From Allacma fusca (Eukaryota; Arthropoda; Collembola; Symphypleona; Sminthuridae), in the NCBI GenBank assembly GCA_947179485.1, contig OX359245.1:24415067-24479066 (forward strand): 64,000 nt of DNA. Reading direction: 5' to 3'. Each line of letters starts with the position of its first letter. Positions within the stretch are counted from its first letter, which is position 1. Of the stretch, positions 12,331-23,202 are shown one piece after another. The position numbers and the translations under genes were made by a program. The notes below the pieces were generated by a model, which worked only from the letters and a program-made list of their open reading frames with translations, did no database searches and was not told the DNA's origin.

Positions 12331-12500
12331 GCCGTGGTGGTCTAGTGGTAAACGCACCATGCGATACGGAGTGAGGTTTGGGGTTCGAATCCAAGGTTTT
12401 GAGGTTAATTTTTTGAAGTTTTTGTCTCACTTTTGGCGATGTGACAACTCACCAATACACAGGGCATTAGTTCGGGGACAACCGGGTTAAAAATAAACAA
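12331..12500 (+). mobile_element. tRNA-derived SINE
   Basis: The 5' part carries both internal RNA polymerase III promoter boxes: an A box within TGGTCTAGTGG (about 12338-12348) and a perfect B box GGTTCGAATCC (12382-12392), at tRNA-like spacing. The T stem does not pair fully and no 3' acceptor strand follows, so this is not an intact tRNA gene. A non-tRNA body and an A-rich end (AAAAATAAACAAT) follow, as in a SINE. The 3' boundary is approximate. Confidence 0.55.
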
Positions 12501-12607
12501 TATTGTTTCATCCGATGAATGGATGAACGATAAATTCATAATTGTTTTCATATTTTTTCCAGCGTAAAATAATATTCATAACCCAGAAAAATCAATCCTC
12601 TAATTCT

Positions 12608-12725
12608 AGTATTTGTTGAGTGCAGAGGGAAATTGGCCTAGACAATATAATCTATAACAATAATAATAATAAAATAATCTATATTATCCAGGCTAATTTC
12701 CCTTTGCACTCATTAAATATATTTA
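12608..12725. repeat. Fold-back inverted repeat (about 118 bp)
   Basis: Left arm GAGTGCAGAGGGAAATT...CC and right arm GG...AATTTCCCTTTGCACTC are reverse complements with few mismatches over roughly 45 bp. They enclose an AT-rich TAA-repeat loop. It looks like a small MITE or foldback element and no clear target duplication was seen. Confidence 0.6.
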
Positions 12726-12746
12726 TTGCATAAGATTTGTATATAT

Positions 12747-14155
12747 CTAGGATTACCCTTAGTCAAGGTACTTGCCGTTTTTATAGACGTGAAGAAGGCT
12801 TTTAACCCAGTTCTCCGCTACTCCTACTACGTAAAATTCAAAAGAACTTTTGATGCAATGTAACGCTTTTGGGAATCCTATCTGACTATCTACATAAACG
12901 CAGATTTAAAATAGTTTTCAGATTCAGATTCAGATTTAGATTCAGATTTATTTAGGATTTTTTTCGGGCGGCGCCCATATCATCCATATAAGGCAAAATG
13001 AGTAGATGATTAAATTTAAAATAGTTTTAAACAGTAGACTATCTAATGAATTTGATGACTTGAATGGAGTTCCTCAGGGATCTATACTTGGTCCTTACTT
13101 GTTTCTTCTGTTCTTCTCTGATATAAGTAATGTTATAACAATCGATTATGTAGCCTATGCTGAAGACCAGGTTATGTTTGTTTATGACTCATGTGTAAAT
13201 CAACTATTCGCTAATATGCAGCAATGGTTGGACAAAGTGCAAGTTTGGATGACTCAAAATTCACTTGTTAACAATACTTCTAAGACTATGTATGTCATCT
13301 TTAACAAAATCAAATCGTGGGATTAATACGGATTTTAGGCTTTATGTTAACAATGAGGAAATCCAAAGGGCCTGGTCGTTTAAATATCTGGGAGTAATTA
13401 TGGACGACAGGTTGAGCTTTTGGGAGCATTTTGACTACGTATTGAAGAAGGTTTCAAATTCCATGGGGGTTGTGCTCAGAATACGCCATTGCTTAAACGA
13501 GATTACTAAATATCTGCTAATTAATGCATTCGTTCTCTCGCATGTTGACTATTGTATCCTTGTATGGTCTAATACATGCAAATCCAAAATTGATATCCTC
13601 TAACATAAATTCGATAGATTTATTGTAACTTTGTATACTAACAAGCATAAATTCAAGAAACCACAATGCCTCGCTAACATATACGAACATTTTAGCTTGC
13701 TAACTATACATGAACGTATTGTCTACTACGGTTCTAAGTTTACATACTCGTTGCTACATCTAGGACACTGTGTAAACTGCATAAATGGGTTATTACTTGT
13801 TAATATTACTGCTTCTCGTCTTCGATCCTCTACACATATTGAACTTTCTCAACCAACAACTAAATTAGTAATTTCTCAAAAGAATGTGGTTTATGTGTGT
13901 GTGAATACTTGGAATAATCTGCCATGTACACTTAGGGTACGTAAGTTTCTTGATAGTGTCTTCAACAAAATGCTTGTAAAACATATACTGACACTACGAC
14001 ATGATGAAAATACTGTATGACTTAATGTTCTCTGTTTGCGATGCGGTACTTATTTAATGATTGTGTACTGTTTTGTGATATTGACCTTGATCTGTGTCTA
14101 GGGTGAAAACCGATATTTATATTGACTCCTTTGACGCTCAACTTCTGCTTGAAAT
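12747..14155 (+). pseudogene. 5'-truncated CR1/L2-like reverse transcriptase copy
   Basis: The sequence runs from a VLAVFID block near 12770 to HDENTV at 14020 plus a short 3' UTR ending in an AATAAATAAAG tail. It is colinear with the fuller element at 39267-42530, sharing GVPQGSILGP, SFKYLGV, HVDYCILVW and ERIVYYGSKF in order, so both belong to one family. The catalytic YADD box is changed to YAED. There is a frameshift near 13315, a stop at 13602 and a 95-bp insertion at 12919. It is a dead-on-arrival, 5'-truncated insertion. Confidence 0.85.
12919..13013. mobile_element. Short insertion flanked by a 15-bp target duplication
   Basis: A 95-bp foreign block splits the CR1/L2-like reading frame exactly between two copies of ATTTAAAATAGTTTT (12904-12918 and 13014-13028). 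Its left end is a run of CAGATT repeats and its body holds TTTTTTTCGGGCGGCGCCC. A microsatellite end plus a long target duplication suggests a short retroposed element lying on the minus strand. Confidence 0.75.
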
Positions 14156-14306
14156 AAATAAAGATTACCCAAGTCGGTGAATAGCAGGTAAAATCTATTT
14201 AAGCCAAATTTAAAGCATATAGGAGCAAGATTATGCAAATTCCGAATGTTTTATTAAATATAAATAAAAAACTGAGCAATGGTCTCCCTTTAATTATTAT
14301 GACAGC

Positions 14307-16549
14307 CAGGGATGGAAAACCGAAAAATAAGGTTTTGGTTAATACCTTAAAGTTTCTGTCAGAATTATTACGTTAACGTTTTAGTTTACGTTATCTGAAG
14401 AAATTGTTATTGGTAAAAACTGTGACGGCATCCGTGCTATTCAGTTAAAGGGTTAAAAACAGTTTTTCAAAATTACGGTTACAGCTTCCATGACATACAG
14501 TTATACGGTTAAAACGGTTATAAGTATTTTTGATCCTGAATTTTTGCAATCATTGATATTTTAAATATTATTATACAGCACACAATAATAAAATAGTAGT
14601 GGTGGCTCATTTTTTAAATCACAATTGACAACAATTGAAATTGTAGTAAACAGGTGGTGCATAAGGCTCACCCGTGTTATTGAATCACAGCCTTCCACTA
14701 AACACCGGGAATTTTTTCTTTTTTCGTCCCATTTCGGTATTTGATTTTGTGTGTTACATCAATTGAGCACTAACAATGATGGCCGTTAGTTGCTTACGTT
14801 TAAACAATTACCTAATGTAAATGGCTAAGCACTGACTTTCTGTAGTTTCTATGCATTTCTGTGTCATAAGGAGAGCACCCGTTGAAAGCAGTGATGGTAA
14901 CGTTATTGGTTACCGTTAATGAATAACGTTATTATCGATAAAATCCTAGTAACGGTTAATTAGAAATAACGTTTAACATATTCCCCTTGACTAACAAAAA
15001 CTTAACGAAAACCGAAAGCCCTGAACAGCAAATAACATAAACCGAATCACAATAACGTTATTATCCGTTATTGAAAATCTTTGTCACTCTTACAATTTAC
15101 TACCATCTCTTATAATTGGTTTTACGTTACATAAATTTAAAAATCGTTTCATGCAATCGTAAATCATTTATACTGATTTGTTTTAGAAGTTTGCATTTAT
15201 TTCAGCATGTGCATAATACACAAACATGTTAAAAAACTACTATATTTTACCAATTGTACGCATCAAAATATATTACAGTGACCTGAGAGTGCTTTGTAAA
15301 GTTACTGCAGTGGGGGGGCCAGAAAATAAATAATAATCGGCCATGTTCACTATCGACGGATGTGAAACACCTTATAAGATATCACAACTGTTCAATGCAG
15401 GGCATTACAACATTCGCGAAAACATAAATGATCTAATTGTATTTCTGATATTGATACATAAGTATACACTTGCAAACATATACAAACTGTTCCATATTTC
15501 CAAGTTAGATTTAATTTTACTTTTTAAAAATTCCGTGCGATTAATTTGATATGAAATTTTCAGTCACAAATTGTAAACAACAATAATTACTTCATTTTGA
15601 TTTTGGAACAAGGAATTTTACGTTGGTTGAAAATGGGTGTATACCATTTTTACTGGTTACCGACAATGTATTTATTCTGAAACTATTTGCATTAAGTCCT
15701 TATTGTTTGCTGAAAACAAACGTTACGAAGACTTCGAAAATTAATAAAAGCAATACTAGTGTATGTATAACCATTAAGCATGCTTACAAGTAACCTTCGC
15801 TCCATGACCACTCAGGATCGGGATGAAATTTTGTGGTAGCTTAGGTACATGGCCCAAGGTCCCAGCGAGACCAAACGTTTGTGCCATCTCGCCCTGGTTT
15901 GCACGGGAAACCGCGCAGAAGTTTTAAAATCTAATTCATGGGCAAGGGGCCTGTCCAACATGAATTTTACAATGTTAAATCCCATAAGAAATTTTCATTT
16001 TCGAAAGTCGATGCTCTTTTAAAAGAATGATACATTGATGACATGCATTCATCATACGTGGTTCTAGCTACCTGTTTTACCATAGATTGGTCAATAATAG
16101 TCACAATTAGGTTTTTGGCCTCATATTGGTCAATGTTGGTCGCAACTATTTCTGGTTTCTTTGCTCACGAATTAGATTTTAAAACTTCTGCGCGATTACC
16201 CGCGCAACCAAGAAGAGTTGGGACAAACTTTTGGTCTCGCTGGGACCTTGGGCCAGGTACCTAAGCTCCCACAAAATTTCAATCCGATGCCGAGTGAGCA
16301 TGGAGCGAAGGTTACTTGTTAGAAGTTTTATATTCCTTTAAATCTAGAAAAATACTTTTCATAAACCGTATTCACTGTTGTTAGTACTAATCGTTATTAA
16401 CCGATTAACGCTATTGAATCCAACTGCTAACCGTTTACAACCATACCGGAATTCCTAAAATACCAATAACGAAAACGAAAACCGAATTTAGACTGTCACT
16501 AACTTTTGAGTATTTAACGTAAACCCAAATTTTCGGTTACCCATCACTG
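14307..16549. repeat. Cluster of hAT-like TIR remnants rich in AACG/CCGTTA words
   Basis: Left-type ends CAGGGATGG (14307) and CAGTGATGG (14893) face one right-type end CCATCACTG (16541-16549). Around each, words such as GGTTACCG, AACGTTATT and CGTTATTATC are repeated in both orientations. The 14893-16549 pair is flanked by GTTGAAAG and GTTTAAAT, a 6/8 match that could be a worn 8-bp target duplication. A separate MITE lies inside at 15787. No transposase is visible. Limits are uncertain. Confidence 0.5.
15787..16318. mobile_element. Harbinger-like MITE with about 170-bp TIRs, TSD TTA
   Basis: The left arm starting CAAGTAACCTTCGCTCCATG is repeated in inverse at the right end (CATGGAGCGAAGGTTACTTG). 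The similarity continues inward for about 170 bp, past GCGCAGAAGTTTTAAAATCT. A TTA trinucleotide flanks both sides (15784-15786 and 16319-16321). A 3-bp TWA target duplication is typical of PIF/Harbinger. There is no coding potential. Confidence 0.75.
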
Positions 16550-18539
16550 GTTTAAATATCGTTAATATCGTTATCGTTGATCCTAAAGATGACGGTAACG
16601 ATATCAAAGAACGATATTTATTTCAATTTGAAACGTAACGTTTAATATCAGAAAATGCAAAAAATGTAGTAATACTAAAAGGTATTGATGATTAGTTAAA
16701 TACTCACTTCATTACTACTGTATATGACATAAAGTACCACAAAAATGCATTGTTCGAAAAAAATTCAAAGAACTTTGATTTTTACTGGTCCCGTTCTGAA
16801 GAGACTATAGTTGCTGTTGCAGCCACAATTCGAATGTAATAATAATTCTGGAACTTGACTTATGTTTTGTTTGTAGTGCTCCTGGAGCACACACACGTAA
16901 CTTTTATCGAAGAATGTTAATTTTGCTTCACCTTCTCATGAAGTGACCAGTGTAAATTGGGTGAGAAGGACTTTATAAAATTACTTAAATTTCCTTTGAA
17001 ATTGCTTAACTTTATTAACGCGGTCTTTCCCATTCACACTCAAAATTCAATCTGACTTCCTTATTTTCCCATTCCTAGTCATCCATATAATATCATACAT
17101 TCATTACACAAATCCAATCATTTTAGCTTATATCTATTGTTTCTTCAATTTACAGTATTAACTCTTCATTTTACAACTAAACAAATGAGTTAAAATGCCT
17201 ATGGTAACATTGTGTAATATTCCCTATCTAAATACATAGTAAGTACATATATGTGCTAATATCACTCAAAATGTTCCTAATTTAGCTTAAAAACTAACAC
17301 ATTTTCATTCAAGTATTTTAAAATCAATTACTATCCATAAGAAGACATTTTAGTGGTATTCACATGGTTGGACATTAGGTCTATTACCTGGGTATCCTAG
17401 TTACAAATTAGATGAACTTACACTTATATGTTAAATGCTTGTAATTATTTCCAATTTTCACACTTAGATCATAACCAAAGTATTTCCCCTTCAAGGGTCC
17501 TATAATGAGGTACATATTCCATATATATTCATACTTGGACATTAGGTCTAACTACCCGGGTATCTAACATTACCATATTCGGATACTTAACCTACATTAT
17601 GTTATGTGCATGATATACATGCGCCATCTATGAGGCTCTCGCACACTAATACTATATATGTATTCCTATGTAACATAAAACCATAAGCTTATCTATGGTT
17701 GCTTTCTATAGTTTAATTTAAGCTTCAACAGTTGCTATTAATTGAATCAAAACTTATGCTGGCAATGATTATTTAGGTAAGGCAAACCAAGTATATAACC
17801 CCACCAACAACATAATTGGTACTCATTTTTCTGAAACTGGGGAGGACAATAAGGAATCACGGATGTTCAAAAACTGGTTCCGACAATGAGTAATTCCTTA
17901 AGCTACACCTAGTATGTTTTACTAGAAACCAGGAATTTATGTGATATTATTATGAGCTGACTGACTGTTTTGAATTAGTGAACATTAAAATGTTGAGGGT
18001 GAATCAGTATTTGGACAGCTATAGTGTACGGATTTTGGAAACTGACCGATGGATCGCTCAAAGTTTACGATTATTGTCGTTCAATATTGTTTCCAAAAAT
18101 GTGATGTCTGACGAAAATATTTATTTCGTGGCTGGTTTGGACAAATTTAAGCATTAGGAACATACGCTAATCTGAGTTCCGTAATATGTACTCTCACATT
18201 CAGTTAAATTCAGATCTCTCAATCATAGACATTCACATTCATTCACATTCGTTGCATTTGCCAAAAAGTTCAATTCAAGCTCATTCACTGCATAAATTGA
18301 AATGCTTTCAGTTCGCTCAAGTTGACTGAAATCCTGAAATATTTCAGTAACGTTCAATTAACATACTAGTTTATTGAATGAATGTTGCATGCTAAATAAT
18401 GATCAATGCTTCCCTCTCAGTATAATAATTCAACTCAGGTGCCGTCAAGCTTCTACTAGAAAACATCATCTTTTCCTTATTAAACAAGTTAAATTATATG
18501 TAAGCTGTCGACATCTAAGAGATTCGTCATCAGGCACTA
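16550..18539. other. No gene seen
   Basis: AT-rich sequence. A short GGACATTAGGTCTA...CC(T/C)GGGTATC motif occurs at about 17369 and 17537. Cytosine-rich CATTCACATT words cluster near 18200-18300. No coding frame, RNA gene or complete TIR pair was recognised. Confidence 0.35.
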
Positions 18540-19560
18540 ACAAGTAAGCTTTAGATAATTTGCACAATTGAGAAAAAATGCAATTATTTTAAAATCAATC
18601 TTCTAGGAATGAACTTTTTTAAAAATTAGTTATAATATTATGCATTAAAGTCTCCCATGCAACGTTTAATAAAAAACCACATCGTTGACGCTCGTCAAAT
18701 TCTTATCCGATTGTTGAATTAACTAACCTTCCTAAATTTTGCTTAATAACTGATTTGGTTCTTTTATAATTGATTTGGTACTATCCCAAAAGATGGAGCG
18801 TTTCTTGTTGTTGCAAATGTGTCGAGCAACTGCTGATTTTTCACGGTTCTTCAATCGAACATGGTCCATGTGTTCTTTCAGTAGTGTTTTTAAAGGATGA
18901 TACGTCTCACCGTAATAAATTTTGCAGCAGGAATCGCAATCTTATATATTACAAATGTCGTTCTCTTCTTTGTCCTTGATTCGGTTAATTCATTTTGTAG
19001 TTGAATTTTCGCCGTCATAATCCGGCAATTTTATTGGATAAATTACCAAGAAATGGAATGGGAACCTATTTAATGTCTTCCTCGATTTCTCCTCGCATTT
19101 TCATTCTAATTTCAGTTTGAGTCAGTAATTATTGGATTATCATTTCTTACTAATAAATTACACTGGCTGACTAGATTGGGTATGCTCTGTAGGTTCGATG
19201 TGGTGAATTTTGGACGCATTCTATTCAATGGTTTTGAAATGAGGCTAGTAGGATATCCGTTCCGCTTTAGAATATCCTTTACTTTTACATGTTGACTTTC
19301 TTCATCTAAATAATCTTTGCGGCAAACAGAAAAAGCCCTGAATAGTAAAATATCAATGATTGAGATTTTGTTTTATTGATGATGATACGAATTGTAATTT
19401 AAATATCTGTCTGTATGCCTTCTTCGGGAATACTTTCGTTTTAATTGTATTGTCCTCTTGCCTGTGTATAGAAACACCTAAAAATGGCCTTTGTTCATTC
19501 ATTTCCACTTCTACTGTAAATAGGATGTTAGGATGGAACTAGTCCTTTGACGTAATTCAA
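18540..19560 (-). pseudogene. Penelope-like retroelement remnant (RT end plus GIY-YIG)
   Basis: The minus strand reads VEVEMNEQRPFLGVSIHRQE and TKVFPKKAYRQIF near 19500-19400, the C-terminal part of Penelope reverse transcriptase. It continues through VCRKDYLDEE...LKRNGYPTSLISKPLNRM to a GIY-YIG domain with KIYYGETYHPLKTLLKEH and AVARHICNNKKRSIFW (about 18940-18790). Stops and frame changes are scattered throughout. DNA similarity to 1-600 shows both are copies of one family, here in the opposite orientation. Confidence 0.72.
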
Positions 19561-20220
19561 TTATACACTATCCACTATCCCTGCAAAAGGTATACTTTCC
19601 TATTAAGTGTTTATATTCTCTATATAAATGGTACCTTTCCTCTTTCCTGTTCCAATCCTTCCAGATTGTAAAGTCAAAACTTAAATCTTGTTTCTTGTAT
19701 TGTAATTAAGTAAATTATTAGAATCGCTGCACTTTCATTTACTAACAATTTCAAGTTTTTACTTACAAGCTTCCAACGAAAAGACAAGCTGTCGAAGTAG
19801 CCAAATAATTGTAGATTAAGAATGTACACTCAGAGTTACTCTATACAGAGGCTATCAAAAAATAACTAAAACTAGTCTTTTAAGTGCATATTCAAATTCG
19901 CGTGATGTAGTTTTATTGCAATCTATTGAGTCTGACCAGTAAACAGTAAAGCAACCATTCGATATGTTTGTTTATATACTCAAAATCCTTTATCAGCTGT
20001 TTGCAGAATAAAATGCTGGAAAAAATTTGATAAAAACTTAGATAGTATATATACAATGTAGTGGCGAATGATTTGACCGATGGAATGTTTCAATTTGGTA
20101 CTTTTTCATGTAAGATGAATTCTAATATTCGAACAGTATCCTGTACACGTAGTTAACGATTAAGGTACTGGATTTATGGATAATCAAGACAGTAATCATG
20201 TTGAGCAATCAAGTTATGTT
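19561..20220. other. Opsin 3' flank
   Basis: No coding frame was recognised. This lies downstream of the opsin stop codon on the minus strand and should include its 3' UTR. Confidence 0.35.
19912..19917 (-). promoter_or_regulatory. Candidate poly(A) signal of the opsin gene
   Basis: AATAAA on the minus strand, about 300 bp downstream of the opsin stop codon. It is a single hexamer in AT-rich sequence, so support is weak. Confidence 0.3.
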
Positions 20221-20568
20221 TCAAACTGCAGTAATGACTTGTGAATTGGAAGGTAGAGCGGCAGTCATCTGCAAATCATTGTGCTCAAGCTTTAAGTCTC
20301 CCAAAGTTCCATCTGGTTGACTTACTGTCAGTTCTGGAAGCGATAAAATCTTCAGAACGTCAACTCCTCTTCCTGGAGCTGACCCTGTTGACAGAGTAGC
20401 TCGTTCTGTATTATCTCGAACTGACATCTGAATATTCAAACTAGCAGATCTTGTAACGAATCCACTATTTGGAACGTGTAGATTTAGTGACGTCGGCCGA
20501 CTGCTGCTCATCGTTTTCTTTGCCTCTTCCGCATCTTTCTCACGCTGCTGACGAATGTATAAGTCGAT
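20221..20568 (-). CDS. Opsin, last coding exon (C-terminal cytoplasmic tail)
   Basis: An open frame of 115 codons plus stop starts after an AG acceptor at 20570-20569 and begins IDLYIRQQREKDAEEAKK. The tail is hydrophilic and rich in Ser/Thr (for example MSSSRPTSLN), as expected for a receptor tail that is phosphorylated. It joins in phase 0 to the 39-bp exon at 20649. No domain is recognised in it; the link to the opsin rests on splice sites, phase and strand. Confidence 0.68.
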   Translation of the reverse strand: MDLYIRQQREKDAEEAKKTMSSSRPTSLNLHVPNSGFVTRSASLNIQMSVRDNTERATLSTGSAPGRGVDVLKILSLPELTVSQPDGTLGDLKLEHNDLQMTAALPSNSQVITAV

Positions 20569-20648
20569 CTATCAGATCACAACAAATATTTTGTCAATGT
20601 TTCTGCTCCTAAACATTTTTATAAATTACATCAGTAAAATGTTTTTAC

Positions 20649-20687
20649 CAATGCTCTTTGAGACACTGCATCAGAACTAGGAAATAT
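20649..20687 (-). CDS. Opsin, 39-bp tail exon
   Basis: A micro-exon of 13 codons (IFPSSDAVSQRAL) with acceptor TTTTTGCAG and donor GTAAAA, phase 0 on both sides. It keeps the frame open between the exon at 20773 and the last exon. Its short length means it could be missed or alternatively used. Confidence 0.6.
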
Positions 20688-20772
20688 CTGCAAAAATTAG
20701 TTTGATGTATATTTCTAAAAATATAATTTATAATTAGATGTTAGATGATCCATGATCTCTGTGATAACTCAC

Positions 20773-20869
20773 TAAACGTCTAGAAGCAGCGCATCTGTCG
20801 CACGTACACAAGCAGTGGTTTCTTCCTGTGTAGACCCCCTCCTTGTTGTACAATCCTTCCTGTTGTCGT
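20773..20869 (-). CDS. Opsin, cysteine-rich tail exon
   Basis: Acceptor CTGTTACAG and donor GTGAGT. One base completes the split codon from the TM7 exon, followed by 32 codons. The peptide contains HCLCTCDRCAASRR, a cluster of four cysteines shortly after TM7 that could be palmitoylated or bind metal; this is inference. Phase agrees with both neighbours. Confidence 0.68.
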
Positions 20870-21167
20870 CTGTAACAGGGATTGTTTTCAGCCACATTAA
20901 ATAGTAACATGAAATCACTTATGTCACTTATGAAACTTATAGAACGTAAAAATGCAAAATGACGTCAGTTTCCATAGTTGCGCGTATGTGACGTCACTTC
21001 CTGGTACGTATAGAACTTATAGCGCGAATCTATACGTTTGACAATTTTCGACTCACGTATCTTACGGTTCCAAGTGTTCAGCAAAACGAATCAGAGTTTC
21101 GCTCCATTATTTAATTATAATTAATGCTTTTTAAAGTTATTAAAGTTTAAGAGTACTTTGCATCGTT

Positions 21168-22225
21168 ATGGGCGACTCGGAAATCACTTTGGAGGGCACA
21201 TCTGTGTCAATGGTAAGATTTACCTTACAGAAGATAGAAATAAGATGTTCACGTGTGTAATTTGCATGATAAATTCCAATTAAGTACAAAATTAATCACT
21301 AAATATAGCGCAAGAAGCGTTTTACATTCAATGTGACAAGGAACATTTTGCTACTAAAGACACTTGCAAATATAAATCCTTGGCAGTACGGCGAAAGTCA
21401 ATGGGATGAAGCTGTAAAAGTGTTCCAGACCAGGAGATTTACTGTGACTGCTAGGATACTTAAGTATCGACTAGCCACTATCCAGAAAGCCTATAAATCG
21501 CAAACATTACCCAAGTAAATGGAATTCATGGAATTTTGGTTCGAGGAAATTTTAAGTTTCATTTTATAATTGATTCATGACTATTTTTTAAAAGAACTGG
21601 ATCGGAAGAAGAACGATCAGAAAGAGCGGATCTTGTTGAAGACATAGAGAGAATGATCGATTCTGCAAGGGGGTTAATACAATAGTAGAGATTCATGATG
21701 GTAGTTCACATGGCTTAGAGCTAGACGACGAAGGGAATCCTTACTTATTAATTCCGAGTGAAAAAACGGGCAACAATAGAGAAGCAGAATCGGACAAGCC
21801 GGTCTCCAAAAAAAGCTCGCCTGGAAGGAAAGCATGACGCTGCAAAGGCTCGTGAATCCGCTCTACAAAAAATGATCGCAGGTAAATTCTTTTGCATCTA
21901 ATAATACTAAAAAAGTTATAATAGCATTTTGGGTCCAGTTAACTGCTTATTTTAAATAGAAAATTTTCCTCCTGAGCCGAATGGAAGTCGCAGAAAGCGT
22001 ACTCGTTTAACTGAAGAAGATTTGATTGAAAGAAGGCAAGCTCATGACATGGAAATAGAGAAAAGGCGGGCTGCATTAGAAGAAAAGGAAAAAAGGATAT
22101 ATGAAGAAGGCAAAAGACGTGACGAATTATCTGCTACACAACTGGATCTTCGGAAAGACCAGATACAATTACAACAACAGCTGCTGGAGCAGCAAAAACT
22201 TCCTGGAAATACTGGCTCCAATTAA
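21168..22225 (+). pseudogene. Multi-exon Myb/trihelix-like coiled-coil protein of the transposon
   Basis: Exons 21168-21212, 21309-21514, 21595-about 21881 and 21960-22225 have GT/AG borders and compatible phases. They give MGDSEITLEG..., then RKKRFTFNVTRNILLLKTL with NPWQYGESQWDEAV (a Myb/SANT- or trihelix-like DNA-binding part). Next comes TGSEEERSERADLVEDIE, then a long charged coiled coil (EIEKRRAALEEKEKRIYEEG) ending LPGNTGSN. The third exon has frame changes near 21680 and 21800, so this copy is probably broken. Similar uncharacterised proteins with a Myb-like start and a GTEEE-type linker are common in invertebrate genomes. A DNA-binding role in transposition is inferred. Confidence 0.6.
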
Positions 22226-22336
22226 AAATCAAAACTAAACTAATGTTAAGTATTTAACAATATATACTCTACTTCATTTTACTTAAGTCATTTTAATTTG
22301 TTAATTTTAAAGTACACGTATTTCATTATTGTGCCT

Positions 22337-22579
22337 TGTTCAGGTAATCCTCCACGTTTGGAGGCTGAACACTAAACTACATTGATATTTGACTCCCTCG
22401 CCACGCTAGAGTTAACTCATATTTATAAAGAATAAAAAGTTGCTGCTCCAGTGCCTTAAAAAGCAGTACTTACATAGTAACGGCAATATTAGCAAATGGT
22501 TATAATTATACGAGTACGAGAGTCAAGTTTCACGTAATTTAGATTGAGGCTCGAAACCTGGAGGATTACCTGAACAATG
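22337..22579. repeat. Small fold-back element inside the transposon
   Basis: TTGTTCAGGTAATCCTCCA at the left is inverted at the right (GGAGGATTACCTGAACAA), with weaker pairing continuing about 20 bp inward. The unit of about 243 bp has no coding capacity. No target duplication was found. Confidence 0.6.
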
Positions 22580-23046
22580 CGTAATCATAGAATACATGAA
22601 CTTTAAAATTTAACAAATAAGAATTAAGAAACTTTTATTTATATGGAAAAATAAAGTAATTATTGCTCTTAAGCATTAATAACTTATTTTAATTATAATT
22701 TAAAACTTTGATTACTTTTACTGAAAACTGGGAACCGTAAGATGGTGAGACACGTGAGTCGATACGTTAAGCGTATAGATTCGCGCCATAAGTTCTATAC
22801 GTAGCGGAAATTGACGTTACGTACGTGCAACTATGGAAACTGGCGTCATTTTGAATTTTTACGTTCTATAAGTTTCATAAGTGTCATAAGTGATTTCCAA
22901 CGCAGTCTCCCAAATGTTTCAAAACCTTCAATTTATTTGAATTATTATTGGTTTAAATAAAGTATGGAGTGGTACTATATGAAATAATAATATTTCAAGC
23001 GTATTCAATTTTTAAAGAGTTTTATATGCACTGAGATAGTACTTAC

Positions 23047-23202
23047 AATCTCATAATTTGAAAGTCCTCCATCGGTGTGGTAAGCCCGAACCATTTCTTT
23101 AACACTGACAATAATTCTTTCCTGAGGAATCGGTTAGTAAATCCGTACAAGATGGGGTTCATCATACATGACGTTTTGGCAAAAATCGTCGGGAATATAT
23201 AC
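23047..23202 (-). CDS. Opsin, TM7 exon with the retinal-binding lysine
   Basis: Opsins are seven-helix G-protein-coupled receptors that bind retinal covalently through a lysine in TM7. This exon reads YIFPTIFAKTSCMMNPILYG: the lysine (codon 23177-23175) lies six residues before the Asn of the NPxxY motif, exactly the opsin spacing. The helix-8 start FTNRFLRKELL follows. Acceptor TTTTTTGCAG and donor GATT|GTAAGT are strong. The first base completes a Trp codon split with the TM6 exon 38.75 kb away at 61956. The motif after NPxxY is NRF, nearer in layout to the ciliary-type NxQ than to the HPK of rhabdomeric opsins; the subfamily is not settled. TM1-TM4 lie outside the window. Confidence 0.85.

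Larger units (their letters stand above)
20911..22897. mobile_element. DNA transposon with about 165-bp terminal inverted repeats
   Basis: The left end GAAATCACTTATG and the right end CATAAGTGATTTC begin inverted repeats that remain about 85 percent alike for 165 bp (left to about 21075, right from about 22730). The arms include ACTTATAGAACGTAAAAAT and GCGCGAATCTATACG. The 1987-bp element sits in an opsin intron. It encodes a Myb/trihelix-like protein but no recognisable transposase, so it is probably non-autonomous or depends on a partner. No clean target duplication is visible, so the superfamily is left open. Confidence 0.78.

Noticed and set aside
12331..12400. Functional tRNA gene
   Set aside because: The B box is perfect, but the T stem is mispaired, no acceptor 3' strand follows and no poly-T terminator is placed correctly.
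18480..18560. Hammerhead ribozyme of the Penelope element
   Set aside because: A CTGATGA string is present on the minus strand near 18535 and a short stem can form after it, but the required GAAA core does not follow.
18770..18979. Plus-strand 69-codon ORF
   Set aside because: Antisense shadow of the Penelope GIY-YIG domain.
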